A stretch of DNA of 64,000 nt. Origin: Akkermansia sp. (GTDB taxonomy: Bacteria; Verrucomicrobiota; Verrucomicrobiia; Verrucomicrobiales; Akkermansiaceae). Made by a program: the position numbers and the translations under genes. Below are positions 42,671 to 51,672 of this stretch, in pieces (the stretch's first letter is position 1; each line of letters begins with the position of its first letter). The notes under the pieces are model-generated. The model made no database searches. It was not told the origin of the DNA and saw only the letters and a list, made by a program, of their open reading frames with translations. The stretch is taken from NCBI GenBank assembly GCA_017558555.1, contig JAFYUJ010000009.1, positions 62,001 to 126,000 of the forward strand, given 5' to 3'.

Positions 42671-43390
42671 TCAGATTCCGGCAGATTCTTCTTCCTGCCC
42701 AGAAGGAGCGGACTCCATACTGCACATACCCGAGCGGCACGTCCCCTTCCTGGCAGGCTTGCTCTCCTCTTCTTCCTTGCTTACGCGAGCATCACAGATA
42801 ATATGCACGCATTCCAGGCCGGCGCGCTCCACGTTGTTGACGATTTTGCGAGCGCGCGATGCCAAGTACATGTAGAACAGGTAAGCCGGGATGGCCAAAG
42901 CGATACCGGATGCAGACAGCAGGAGAGAACGCTGCAATGTCGACACAATTTCGGGCATGGCAGCAGCACCATCCGTAATCCCCGGCTGCTCATAGAATGC
43001 AACCAGGGAAAGGATGGTTCCCAGTAGCCCCAGCAAGGGCATCACGGTTGCACTGACCTGCAAGCAGCGGATGTTGCGCTCAATGCGGTAAACCTCCAAC
43101 TCCGTAGCCTCCAAGGCAATGTCCCTCAGCTCTTTACGAGCCAATTTCGGACGCGACAGCACAGCTTCCACCACACGAGCCATAGGCCCGGGCAGGATGC
43201 GAGCCTCATGCAGCGCCTCATCGTACTGTCCGCTGCGGAGCAGCGCGGAAAGGCCGCGCAGGAAGTCCCCGGAGTTGATATTGATTCGGTGGAAATAGAA
43301 CAAACGCTCAGCCACCGCAGCCAATGCCAAAACGGCAAAGAACGAGATGAGCCAGAACATGGGACCCATTGTTGCAATCATTTCACTCAT
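42671..43390 (-). CDS. Second ExbB/TolQ-family protein
   Basis: This 239-residue protein has three membrane segments and the family blocks MPLLGLLGTILSLVAF and SASGIALAIPAYLFY. The Thr of the last segment in most ExbB proteins (TTAGG in the first copy) is Ser here. The C-terminal ~35 residues are charged, with two Cys (GTCRSGMC). It lies 47 bp after serS with no clear promoter between, so it is probably read through from serS. Confidence 0.88.
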   Translation of the reverse strand: MSEMIATMGPMFWLISFFAVLALAAVAERLFYFHRININSGDFLRGLSALLRSGQYDEALHEARILPGPMARVVEAVLSRPKLARKELRDIALEATELEVYRIERNIRCLQVSATVMPLLGLLGTILSLVAFYEQPGITDGAAAMPEIVSTLQRSLLLSASGIALAIPAYLFYMYLASRARKIVNNVERAGLECVHIICDARVSKEEEESKPARKGTCRSGMCSMESAPSGQEEESAGI

Positions 43391-43437
43391 AGGAAACGGA
43401 AGTGTTGAGTTTGAGAGAGAGGTGTAGGTGAGTCAGA

Positions 43438-44724
43438 TTATTTAACGGGTACTGTGATAGAGGACGCGCCGAAGTAAGGCACGAGAGCCTCGGGGATGCG
43501 TACGGAGCCATCCGGCTGCTGGCATTGCTCAAGCAGAGCCACATAGAGACGCGGCAGAGCCGTACCGGAACCATTGAGCGTGTAAGGCGTGCGAATCTTG
43601 CCATCAGCATCCTTGTAGCGCAGCTTCATGCGGCGGGCCTGGTAATCCGTGAAGCAAGAGCAGCTGGACACCTCCAGATACTTGCCCTGCCCCGGAGCCC
43701 ACACTTCAATATCGTATGTTTTGGCAGAGGAGAAGCCCACATCGCCCGTGCAAAGTTCAATCACGCGATAGTGCAAGCCCAGTTTTTGCAGGATGCTCTC
43801 TGCGTGGGAGGTGAGGGCCTCCAGCTGTTCAAAGCCTTCCTCAGGGCGGCAAATTTCCACAAGCTCCACCTTATCAAACTGGTGCACGCGAATCATGCCC
43901 TTATTCTCACGGCCGGCAGAACCGGCTTCGCGGCGGAAACAGGGGGTATATGCCGTCATCTTGACGGGCAAATCACTTTCACGCAGAATCTGATCGCGGC
44001 ACAGGTTAGTCACGGGCACTTCTGCGGTGGGCACCAGGAACATGCTGTTGCCTTCCAGGCCGTACATATCTTCCTCGAACTTGGGCAACTGACCGGTACC
44101 ATACATGCACTCACGCTTCACGATGAAGGGAACCCCCACTTCCTGGTAGCCATTTTCCTGCGTCTGCGTATCAAGCAAGAAATTGATGAGCGCGCGCTCC
44201 AAACGGGCACCCAGGCCGCGATACACAATGAAACCGGAACCGGAAATGCGGGCGGCATCTTCAAAGTTGAGCAAACCAAGGTTCGTGGCGATTTCCACAT
44301 GGTCCCTGGGGTTTTCAATTTCCGGCTTGGTTCCCCATTGGCGGAGCTCAGGGTTGGCAGAATCATCTGCGCCCACGGGAGCGCCGTCGTGCGGCATGTT
44401 GGGGATGGAGAGAAGAAGCTGTTCCTGCTCCTCGGCAGCAGCAGAAGCCACGGCATCGAGCTCGCGAATCTTATCACCCACTTCGCTCATACGCTTCTTG
44501 AGCGTCTCGGCCTCCTCACGGCGGCCTTCCTTCATCATCTGCCCAATCAGTTTGGAAGAACTGTTGCGTTCCTGGGAAAGAGCTTGCTTCTCAGTCTCTG
44601 CGTTGCGGCGCTTCACATCACATTCCAGCACCTTGTCTACAAGCATCCAATGGTCACCACCACGCAAGCGTACTCGCTCTTTTACATACTCAGGATTTTC
44701 TCTGACAACTCGGATATCTAGCAT
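43438..44724 (-). CDS. serS: Seryl-tRNA synthetase
   Basis: This 428-residue class II aminoacyl-tRNA synthetase has the N-terminal coiled-coil arm (about 30-100). Motif 2 (TPCFRREAGSAGRENKGMIRVHQF) and motif 3 (NGSGTALPRLYVALLEQ) follow. It is the first gene of the minus-strand run that leads into the second exbB/exbD cluster. Its promoter lies 9 nt upstream. Confidence 0.96.
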   Translation of the reverse strand: MLDIRVVRENPEYVKERVRLRGGDHWMLVDKVLECDVKRRNAETEKQALSQERNSSSKLIGQMMKEGRREEAETLKKRMSEVGDKIRELDAVASAAAEEQEQLLLSIPNMPHDGAPVGADDSANPELRQWGTKPEIENPRDHVEIATNLGLLNFEDAARISGSGFIVYRGLGARLERALINFLLDTQTQENGYQEVGVPFIVKRECMYGTGQLPKFEEDMYGLEGNSMFLVPTAEVPVTNLCRDQILRESDLPVKMTAYTPCFRREAGSAGRENKGMIRVHQFDKVELVEICRPEEGFEQLEALTSHAESILQKLGLHYRVIELCTGDVGFSSAKTYDIEVWAPGQGKYLEVSSCSCFTDYQARRMKLRYKDADGKIRTPYTLNGSGTALPRLYVALLEQCQQPDGSVRIPEALVPYFGASSITVPVK

Positions 44725-44733
44725 AACTCCGAT

Positions 44734-44761
44734 ATTTTACCCCAATATGCATCAGATTCAA
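44734..44761 (-). promoter_or_regulatory. Sigma70-type promoter of serS
   Basis: Minus strand: TTGAAT (44756-44761), 16-bp spacer, TAAAAT (44734-44739), ending 9 nt before the ATG at 44724. Confidence 0.6.
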
Positions 44762-44830
44762 GCGGAAAGTGCGACTGCTTGACAGAATTAAAAAACAAAC
44801 TAAGCTTCTGCAGCATGCTAGGGAAGAGCA

Positions 44831-44859
44831 TTGATTCCCCATAGTGAGCATGATATGAC
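44831..44859 (+). promoter_or_regulatory. Sigma70-type promoter of recombinase gene
   Basis: TTGATT (44831-44836), 17-bp spacer, TATGAC (44854-44859), ending 6 nt before the ATG at 44866. Confidence 0.45.
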
Positions 44860-44865
44860 GCGGGA

Positions 44866-45939
44866 ATGATTATCCACCCCTATCTACAACCACTCAGTAG
44901 CACAAAACTCTCAGCACTGGATATTTATCGACTCTTTGTGGAGTTTACCGAAGAAGCAGGGCTGATGCAGGCTCAAAGGCAAGACATCATCACAACATTC
45001 CGGCAAAGCATAAGACATGGTTTAGAATCTATGACAAAGGCCAGCATGTCTGTTCCTTTTGCGTTCGCCGTAAGAGAAAGCCTGCACGCCCGGCAACATC
45101 GCAGGGCCAGCACCCGGGCAGATTTGAAATCGTATACGCAACGTATGCTTGTTTACAAAGATATATCGGGCAAATCACTACGGGAAATATCCACTCAAGA
45201 ATGCCTCAATATGCTCAAAGATACGTTTGGGCACAGCATGCATTCATATCGCAAAGCGAAAACCATCTTACACAGTATCTTTTCCTATGGCCTAAAACAA
45301 GGCTGGTGCCACGTCAATCCCACGCAGCATATAGCACTGCCACCTGTTGAAGAAGAGAGAATCGAAATACTCACCATGAGTCAAATTAAAGCGCTTCTTC
45401 GAGCATGTGAGCACGAAAAGCTGGCCTGCATGGCACCTGCAATCTATCTCATGCTGTGGTGCGGAATACGCCCGGGGGAAGTGAGGCGTTTGAGGTGGGG
45501 AGATATAGACGAACACGAGCAGATGGTTTATATTGACACCAGGAACAGCAAAACAGGGGGAGCTCGTGCTGTTCCTTTACGTGGCGCAGCAGTCAGATTA
45601 TGTCACATGAAAAAGCACCATGCAGAATATATCGCACCACGTAACTGGACACGGCTCTGGCAGAGGGTGCGGGCCAAAGCAGGCTTCCAACGTTGGCAAC
45701 AAGATGCACTCCGACATACATTTGCCAGTTTTCATCTGAAACATTTTCACAATTTGTCACTCCTGCAGGAAGAAATGGGGCACCGCGATTGCTCACTACT
45801 GCGTACCCGATACCTCAATCTCCGAAATCTCACCCGTTGCGCGGCCTGCCAATTTTTCTCTTTGCCACTGGTCGCCGGTATGTCGCAGAGCCCTCTTGAC
45901 CCTGCGCACTCCCGCGCATACAATGATGCCATACTATGA
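44866..45939 (+). CDS. Tyrosine recombinase/integrase-like protein
   Basis: This 357-residue protein has a SAM-like core-binding domain (about 70-165) and a C-terminal catalytic domain. Catalytic candidates are R202 (GIRPGEVRRLRW), K229, R283 (ALRHTFASF), H306 (MGHRD) and nucleophile Y316 (TRYLNL). The first His of HxxR is replaced by D280. No other mobile genes, repeats or att sites are visible around it, so it may be a domesticated recombinase or a lone remnant. Its stop overlaps the htpG start (ATGA), and the htpG promoter lies inside its 3' end. Confidence 0.8.
   Translation: MIIHPYLQPLSSTKLSALDIYRLFVEFTEEAGLMQAQRQDIITTFRQSIRHGLESMTKASMSVPFAFAVRESLHARQHRRASTRADLKSYTQRMLVYKDISGKSLREISTQECLNMLKDTFGHSMHSYRKAKTILHSIFSYGLKQGWCHVNPTQHIALPPVEEERIEILTMSQIKALLRACEHEKLACMAPAIYLMLWCGIRPGEVRRLRWGDIDEHEQMVYIDTRNSKTGGARAVPLRGAAVRLCHMKKHHAEYIAPRNWTRLWQRVRAKAGFQRWQQDALRHTFASFHLKHFHNLSLLQEEMGHRDCSLLRTRYLNLRNLTRCAACQFFSLPLVAGMSQSPLDPAHSRAYNDAIL
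45896..45924 (+). promoter_or_regulatory. Promoter of htpG inside recombinase gene
   Basis: TTGACC (45896-45901), 17-bp spacer, TACAAT (45919-45924), ending 11 nt before the ATG at 45936. No CIRCE element is seen. Confidence 0.6.
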
Positions 45940-47783
45940 GCAACAATACACACCAATTTCAAACTGAAGTCCGGCAGCTTCTCGATATCGTGATTCATGC
46001 CTTCTACAGCGACCGCGAGGTATTCGTGCGCGAGCTTGTCTCCAACTCCTCCGATGCATTGGAAAAACTGCGTCTCAAGCAGCTCACCGGCGCCGCCATC
46101 GCCGACCCAGAACGCGATTTGCGCGTGACCATCACCACCGATGAGGAAGCCCGCACCATCACACTGGCAGATTCCGGCATCGGCATGACACGCGATGAAG
46201 TTGTCGAGTTTCTCGGCACTATTGCCCACTCGGGCACCAAGAAGTTCCTGGAAGCCATGAAAGAAACGCAAGGTGGCACTCAGGATTTGATTGGACAGTT
46301 CGGTGTAGGCTTCTACAGCGTCTTCATGGCTGCCGACAAGGTGGAAGTCACCACTCGCTCCTGGCAGCCGGAAGCCACCGCTGTGAAATGGGTAAGCGAT
46401 GGCCAGGAAGGCTACACGCTGGAAGACGCCCCTGCAGATACGCCTCGTGGCACCAGCATTCTGGTACACCTCAAGGAAGATGCTGCCAACTTCTCCAAAG
46501 CCGAGCATGTGCGCTACATCCTCAGCAAGTACAGCAACTTCATCGGCTTCCCCATCGATTTCAACGGCGAGCATCTCAACACCGTGCAAGCTATCTGGAT
46601 GAAGAGCAAGAAGGACGTGACCACCGAGGAATACAACGCGTTCTACCAATTCATCGGCCACACAGAATCCGAACCGCTGACCTACATGCACTTCAGCGCA
46701 GATGCTCCCATCGTGCTCAACTCCGTCCTTTTTGTACCGGATGAAAACCCGGAAGCCATGGGCTTTGGCCGATGCGAGCCCAACGTATCCCTGTACTGCC
46801 ACAAGGTGCTCATCGACAGCAAGCCGGAGAAATTGCTGCCGGAGTGGCTGCGATTCCTCACAGGTGTGGTGGACAGCGAAGACCTGCCGCTGAATATCTC
46901 CCGCGAAATGCTGCAGGACAACTCCCTGCTCCGCAAGATTTCCGGTATCATCACCAAGCGCTTCATCAAGCATTTGGAAGGTGTGGCCAAGGATGAAGCC
47001 GAAACATACGAGAAGTTCTGGGCTCAGTTTGGCCGCTACATCAAGGAAGGCGTGGTCACCAGCTGGGAGCACAAGGACGCCCTCGGCAAGTTGCTGCGCT
47101 TTGAATCCACCTTCACCGAAAGCGGCAAATATACCTCATTTGCCGACTATGTGAGCCGCATGAAGGAAAACCAGAAGGACATCTACGTACTCTACGGCAC
47201 CTCCCGTGCCCAGCTGGAGCACTCCCCCTATCTGGATGCGCTGAATGCCCGTGGTTTTGAAGTGGCCTTCCTGACGGAAGGCGGTGATCAATTCGTCATG
47301 GAAAGCCTGATGAAGTTTGATGACAAGGACATCAAGGCCATTGACCGCTCCAATCTGGATTTGCCGGACATTGAAGACACAGCCCCCGATACCCCCGCGC
47401 TGGACGAAGAGGAAGCCGGCGGGCTCTCTTCCTGGATTAGCGACACCTTCAAGGAACGCTTCAGCAAGGTGAGCACCAGCAACCGCGTGATCTCTGCCCC
47501 GGCCATTGCCCTGCAGGGTGAGCACGATATCTCCCCCGAAGTAAAAGCCTATCTCAAAGCCATGGGGCAGGAAGTACCGGAAACGCACCCGGAAATTGCG
47601 TTCAACCCGCGCAATCCCATCGTCATGAAGCTGGCAGAGCTGCGCAAGAGCGACACCGAGCTGGCCACGCTGCTGGCAGACCAAATCATCAACACCGCCC
47701 TGCTCCGCGCCGGCATGCTGGATGACCCCGCCCGTCTGGCAGATAATTCTCAGGCTCTTCTTGAAAAGCTCCTGCAGAAGTAA
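45936..47783 (+). CDS. htpG: Molecular chaperone HtpG (Hsp90)
   Basis: This 615-residue dimeric ATP-dependent chaperone shows the full set of Hsp90 signatures: YSDREVFVRELVSNSSDALEK at the N-terminus, DSGIGMTRDE, GTIAHSGTKKFLE, GQFGVGFYSVFM and the middle-domain LPLNISREMLQ. A hydrophilic insert at about 490-520 precedes the C-terminal dimerisation domain. A 15-bp-stem terminator follows. Confidence 0.97.
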   Translation: MSNNTHQFQTEVRQLLDIVIHAFYSDREVFVRELVSNSSDALEKLRLKQLTGAAIADPERDLRVTITTDEEARTITLADSGIGMTRDEVVEFLGTIAHSGTKKFLEAMKETQGGTQDLIGQFGVGFYSVFMAADKVEVTTRSWQPEATAVKWVSDGQEGYTLEDAPADTPRGTSILVHLKEDAANFSKAEHVRYILSKYSNFIGFPIDFNGEHLNTVQAIWMKSKKDVTTEEYNAFYQFIGHTESEPLTYMHFSADAPIVLNSVLFVPDENPEAMGFGRCEPNVSLYCHKVLIDSKPEKLLPEWLRFLTGVVDSEDLPLNISREMLQDNSLLRKISGIITKRFIKHLEGVAKDEAETYEKFWAQFGRYIKEGVVTSWEHKDALGKLLRFESTFTESGKYTSFADYVSRMKENQKDIYVLYGTSRAQLEHSPYLDALNARGFEVAFLTEGGDQFVMESLMKFDDKDIKAIDRSNLDLPDIEDTAPDTPALDEEEAGGLSSWISDTFKERFSKVSTSNRVISAPAIALQGEHDISPEVKAYLKAMGQEVPETHPEIAFNPRNPIVMKLAELRKSDTELATLLADQIINTALLRAGMLDDPARLADNSQALLEKLLQK

Positions 47784-47805
47784 CATCTGCAGTCATATCA
47801 ACCAA

Positions 47806-47847
47806 CAAGGCCCTGCGGATAGCTCATCCGCAGGGCCTTGTGTTTTC
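47806..47847 (+). terminator. Rho-independent terminator after htpG
   Basis: A perfect 15-bp stem (47806-47820 with 47826-47840) with a 5-nt loop is followed by TGTTTTC. It may also stop minus-strand transcripts from the converging gene at 47864, although the T-run is poorer there. Confidence 0.82.
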
Positions 47848-47863
47848 AGTAAGGGGAAATCGA

Positions 47864-49381
47864 TTACTTGTCAAGCTGCTCCAGGATTACGCGGGCCAAC
47901 TCCGCGTCCGAAGAGGCAAAAACGCTGTAGTTGTGCCACGTGCGCTTATCTGCCGATTTGGTTAGATGAAGGCAAACATTATCAATTTGCGCAAGCAATC
48001 TTTCATCTCGCGTATTCTGGTACACATACCAGGCAAAGGCCAGATTCTGCTTCACGTCAAATGCATTGCGATACCCGAAATCATTTGCTGTAAAGTTCCA
48101 ATGAGGGTGGGACTCCACAAAGCGCATATTCAGACGTCCGGCAATCAATTGGGGTGGCAACGAGCTGAACAGCAGCGCAAGCAGCAGAACCGTGCCCGCG
48201 GCGGGACGCAGTAAGCGCATGAAAGCAACACGGCGGTGCATGTAGAACAACAGGAACACCAACCCGGCTACACCAAAAAGCATCGTTTCTGCCGCCAGTA
48301 CGCGGCGGGCGGTAAAGCCGTAGGCATCCACCTGGTTATACAATCTCATGTAGACACTTACAGCCAACATGAACGTCTGAACCAACAGCACATAGCCGGC
48401 CGTACGCGACAGAGTGGAGCGACGGGAGCTGCCATTGGGGCGGAAAAGCACCAACAACAACCCTGCGGCTATGGCCGAGGCCCAGGAAATGGAGGCTGCG
48501 CCATCGTAGAGATAATCTGTCTGGGATATCCCCTCCGGCACATTATGAAGCCAGAGGAAGGCTACATCTGTGGAGGTTGCAATCAGGAAAGCCAGGTTTG
48601 TACCAATCAGCATGCTGGGTGCCAGATACGGTAAAATGGATTTCTTCGGTTCGACCTCGACCACGGTCGGTTGCTCGGGAGCAACTGCAGAAGGGCGACG
48701 CAAGGTGTAGATGCCAAAGCCCATGACACCGACCACCCAACAGATCGCGTGAAGCCAGAAGGTCCAATCCAAATTCAGGAACTCGACCAAGCTATTCCAC
48801 GTATTGGCAATGGCATCCCACACCACCTGCACGACAGGATTGCCGGAAGCAAAGATGCACAGGAAAAAGACAAAACACACAATGCCCACAAAAATGCTCA
48901 GCAACGTCGGCAGAAGTTGCTTGATGCGTCCGGCGCGGGATTCGACCTCTGCCCGAATGCGATGAGAGAACCAGAACTGCCACCAATTCAAGAACTTCGT
49001 GGTCACAGAGTACGATTCTTTACCCGGAAAGAAGGACAGCATGGCAAAGGGCACTGCCAATGCAGCCATCCAACATAATACACTTCCCCCCAGCAGCAGG
49101 CCCGTGCAGCAAACGATGGTCAGCAGGATTAAAAACACCTGCTCACCTTTGGAAAAGTCACGACGTAACAGCAACAATGCGGACATCAACAGAATCACAC
49201 CAATGCAAGCAGCCAACCCCAGGCCATAAAACCGAGGCGCAAGAAAATCGGCAGCAGCAGCAGCAAGTACCAACGATGCATAGGGAACCCAACCTAATCT
49301 CCACCAAGATGGCTCTACAGCCACGGCTTCGGGTATGTTCCTATCGTTATCAGGAGTCGAAGGAGAGGGCAAAGTATCCAT
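47864..49381 (-). CDS. Polytopic membrane protein, DUF4173/DUF4153-like
   Basis: This 505-residue protein has about 11-12 membrane segments and a ~75-residue hydrophilic C-terminal domain after the last one. The stretch TDVAFLWLHNVPEGISQTDYLYDGA and the later VYMRLYNQVDAYGFTARRVLA resemble DUF4173/DUF4153 membrane proteins. Their function is unknown; some sit beside two-component or sporulation genes. I prefer the ATG at 49381 over a TTG two codons earlier. It lies 49 bp downstream of the ROK gene on the same strand. Confidence 0.7.
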   Translation of the reverse strand: MDTLPSPSTPDNDRNIPEAVAVEPSWWRLGWVPYASLVLAAAAADFLAPRFYGLGLAACIGVILLMSALLLLRRDFSKGEQVFLILLTIVCCTGLLLGGSVLCWMAALAVPFAMLSFFPGKESYSVTTKFLNWWQFWFSHRIRAEVESRAGRIKQLLPTLLSIFVGIVCFVFFLCIFASGNPVVQVVWDAIANTWNSLVEFLNLDWTFWLHAICWVVGVMGFGIYTLRRPSAVAPEQPTVVEVEPKKSILPYLAPSMLIGTNLAFLIATSTDVAFLWLHNVPEGISQTDYLYDGAASISWASAIAAGLLLVLFRPNGSSRRSTLSRTAGYVLLVQTFMLAVSVYMRLYNQVDAYGFTARRVLAAETMLFGVAGLVFLLFYMHRRVAFMRLLRPAAGTVLLLALLFSSLPPQLIAGRLNMRFVESHPHWNFTANDFGYRNAFDVKQNLAFAWYVYQNTRDERLLAQIDNVCLHLTKSADKRTWHNYSVFASSDAELARVILEQLDK

Positions 49382-49430
49382 AATCAAAGAATTTTAACGT
49401 GTATGGGTCTTATTTCGTTCAAATAAACAG

Positions 49431-50384
49431 TTAGGAAATTGCACCTTTGGCAAAGTCCGCCGCCATCAGGCCGGCTCCTATCAACCCGGCATCACTGCCA
49501 AAATGTGCGGGTAAAATGTTCAACGCCGCATAATGAACGGGAAACAGCTGTGCCTTCAAATGTTGCTGCAAGGGCTCAAACAACAAGCTGCCGGCATTGG
49601 CCACCCCACCGCCGATGATGAAAGCATCCGGCACAAGGGCATACATCATATTCATCACCAGGCAGCCCAGTTTCTGCGCAAAATCATCGAACACACTCAA
49701 CGCCACCGCGTCTCCGCTGCTTGCAGCCTGCGCCAACAGATACGGCGTACATTCCTCCGGGGTGCGGGTAATCCCCTGCTCTGCGTAGCGGCTTGAAGCA
49801 TCTGCAGCCACCTCATTGCAACCGATATACTCCTCAACCGCACCGATATTACCAAAGGGGCCGACCCTGCCGTTGAAACAGACACTTGTCTGGCCCAGCT
49901 CGGCCGCAGAAACCGTTTTTCCGCGCAACATGCGATTGTTGATGATGATGCCACCACCAATCCCTGTGCCCAAGGTAAGGCACACCAGATTATCCTTGCC
50001 ACGCCCGGCGCCACACTTCCATTCCGCATAGGCCATGCAGTTGGCATCATTATCAAGCACAATGGGGAGCCCCAGGGCTTGTTCCATGATTTCTCTCACC
50101 GGCACCTCATGATTCCACACCGGCACGTTGGTCAGCTGATACAACACGCCACGGTAAAAATCAGTCCAACCGGGCATACCGAGGCCCACCGCAACCACCT
50201 CGGGATGATGTTGCAACAAACCACGTATAGTGGCACACATGGCATCTATGATTTCGGCGGGGCTGGCATATTGCTGGGTGGGCAAAGGCGGGGCGTATTC
50301 CAATACCTCAGCCCCCTGCACTACACCGATTTTGATGGAGGTACCGCCAAAATCCACACCTATCGTTTTTTGCGCATTCATCAT
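49431..50384 (-). CDS. ROK-family sugar kinase without zinc motif
   Basis: This 317-residue protein has the ATP-phosphate loop GVDFGGTSIKIGV, the sugar-binding DNDANCMAYAEW and TLGTGIGGGIIINN. Glucose or an N-acetylhexosamine is the likely substrate. The usual ROK zinc site is absent: ELGH reads ELGQ, and the Cys-x-Cys-Gly motif region reads NGRVGPFGNIGAVEEYIG. Starts at 50384 and 50381 are both ATG. Frames upstream of it do not look like protein. Confidence 0.85.
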   Translation of the reverse strand: MMNAQKTIGVDFGGTSIKIGVVQGAEVLEYAPPLPTQQYASPAEIIDAMCATIRGLLQHHPEVVAVGLGMPGWTDFYRGVLYQLTNVPVWNHEVPVREIMEQALGLPIVLDNDANCMAYAEWKCGAGRGKDNLVCLTLGTGIGGGIIINNRMLRGKTVSAAELGQTSVCFNGRVGPFGNIGAVEEYIGCNEVAADASSRYAEQGITRTPEECTPYLLAQAASSGDAVALSVFDDFAQKLGCLVMNMMYALVPDAFIIGGGVANAGSLLFEPLQQHLKAQLFPVHYAALNILPAHFGSDAGLIGAGLMAADFAKGAIS

Positions 50385-50446
50385 AAGCAAAAACGCATCT
50401 TGCGCCAGCGCAAGTCTGGCACAAAATGCGCTATGGGTCAAGCCTT

Positions 50447-50992
50447 TTAGTCTTTGCGACCCGGCGGCAAAGCCAGGAACAACAGCGTCCAGCCGGAAAA
50501 AATCATTTCTACTGCAATGATTGTGCCCACCAGCCACAATGAGGACTCCGGCCAACCAAACACAACCATGCCACCCAATATCAACGATACAATCGCATTG
50601 AAAAAGCGCCAGGCGCTCCCCTCGGATTTCAACATGGTAAATGCCACCAGCAGTCGAATCGTGCCGCCGACCAGCAGGGCCACGCCAATCAGCAGCGTAA
50701 TCATGACCAGCGATTGCCCTGTGTAATATACCAACACCGCACCGGTGAAGCAGTACAGCACCGCTGCCAGCAAATTCCACCATCGGTTGAAGGGGTAAAT
50801 AAAGATGTGGATAAAGCGGATAAGGCCCACAATCATCAACACAAACCCCGCCACCCATACCGCAGAGGCACCCAGCAGCGCCGGGAAACTCAGCAAAACA
50901 AAGCCAAGCACCAACTCCAATACGGCCAGGATAGAAACCACCCAGGTATTACCGGCCACGCGCCCCCATACATTGTTCTTATGCGTATCCAT
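50447..50992 (-). CDS. HdeD-family membrane protein
   Basis: This 181-residue protein has six membrane segments in three helical hairpins, each with the DUF308/HdeD pattern (for example GFVLLSFPALLGASAVWVAG). HdeD is linked to acid resistance in E. coli; the role here is open. The ATG at 50992 overlaps the sod stop by 14 bp. Confidence 0.82.
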   Translation of the reverse strand: MDTHKNNVWGRVAGNTWVVSILAVLELVLGFVLLSFPALLGASAVWVAGFVLMIVGLIRFIHIFIYPFNRWWNLLAAVLYCFTGAVLVYYTGQSLVMITLLIGVALLVGGTIRLLVAFTMLKSEGSAWRFFNAIVSLILGGMVVFGWPESSLWLVGTIIAVEMIFSGWTLLFLALPPGRKD

Positions 50993-51623
50993 GGCAGTAT
51001 GAACGGAAGCGGGAAGCGACAACTTCCCAGTTAATCAAGGCAAAAAAGGCATCCAGATAGGCGGCACGTCTGTTCTGATAACGCAGGTAATAGGCGTGTT
51101 CCCACACATCGCAGACCAGCAAGGGTTTGAAGCCCGGGATGAGCGCATCCTGATGCTTATTCACGGCACACACCACCATGCGGCGGCTTACCGGCTCCAG
51201 CCCCAGCACGGCCCAGCCGCTACCCTGTATCGACATAGCAGCCGAGCGAAATACGCGGATAAAGCCATCATAGGTGCTGAAGGTGGCATCCAGCGCGACG
51301 GACAATTCCCCATAGGGGGTATGTTGGGGCGGAGGTGCCAGATTCTCCCAGTAGAGTGTGTGCAGGATATGCCCGCTTACATTGAACGCCAAATTGAGCG
51401 TAGCAGTTGGTACGACGGAGGGTGGCAAATCCCCCTGAGCTACACGCAGCAAGGTTTCAGCTGCATCATTGGCGCCCATCACATAAGCTGCATGGTGTTT
51501 ATCATGATGCAGCAGCAGTGTGGCTTCGTCCAGATATGGCTCCAGGGCATCTGCCGGATAAGGCAAGGGGGGCAAGGCGTACATGCCCCCCTGATAGGCA
51601 TGGGTGAGTAATTGAGGTTCCAT
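50979..51623 (-). CDS. sod: Fe/Mn superoxide dismutase
   Basis: This 214-residue enzyme converts superoxide to oxygen and hydrogen peroxide. The N-terminus YALPPLPYPADALEPYLD is typical, the first His ligand lies in LHHDKHH, the second in HILHTLYW, and D172/H176 form the signature DVWEHAYY. Fe or Mn use cannot be told reliably; a Gly precedes S-G-W-A as in many Fe/Mn types. It has no signal peptide, so it is cytoplasmic. It is followed by hdeD with overlap. Confidence 0.9.
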   Translation of the reverse strand: MEPQLLTHAYQGGMYALPPLPYPADALEPYLDEATLLLHHDKHHAAYVMGANDAAETLLRVAQGDLPPSVVPTATLNLAFNVSGHILHTLYWENLAPPPQHTPYGELSVALDATFSTYDGFIRVFRSAAMSIQGSGWAVLGLEPVSRRMVVCAVNKHQDALIPGFKPLLVCDVWEHAYYLRYQNRRAAYLDAFFALINWEVVASRFRSYCHGYA

Positions 51624-51672
51624 AGCGAGTGAGATGCAACGTGTCTCACCCGCGTTAAAAAACGTTTGGATG

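Noticed and set aside
50399-50414. Palindrome CTTGCGC-CA-GCGCAAG upstream of the ROK gene
   Set aside because: It is short, with a 2-nt centre, and no second copy was noticed. It could be an operator but is too weak to call.
50385-50858. N-terminal extension of about 158 residues on the ROK kinase
   Set aside because: The extra sequence is antisense to the hdeD coding region and has the composition of a shadow frame. The ATG at 50384 gives the normal ROK N-terminus.
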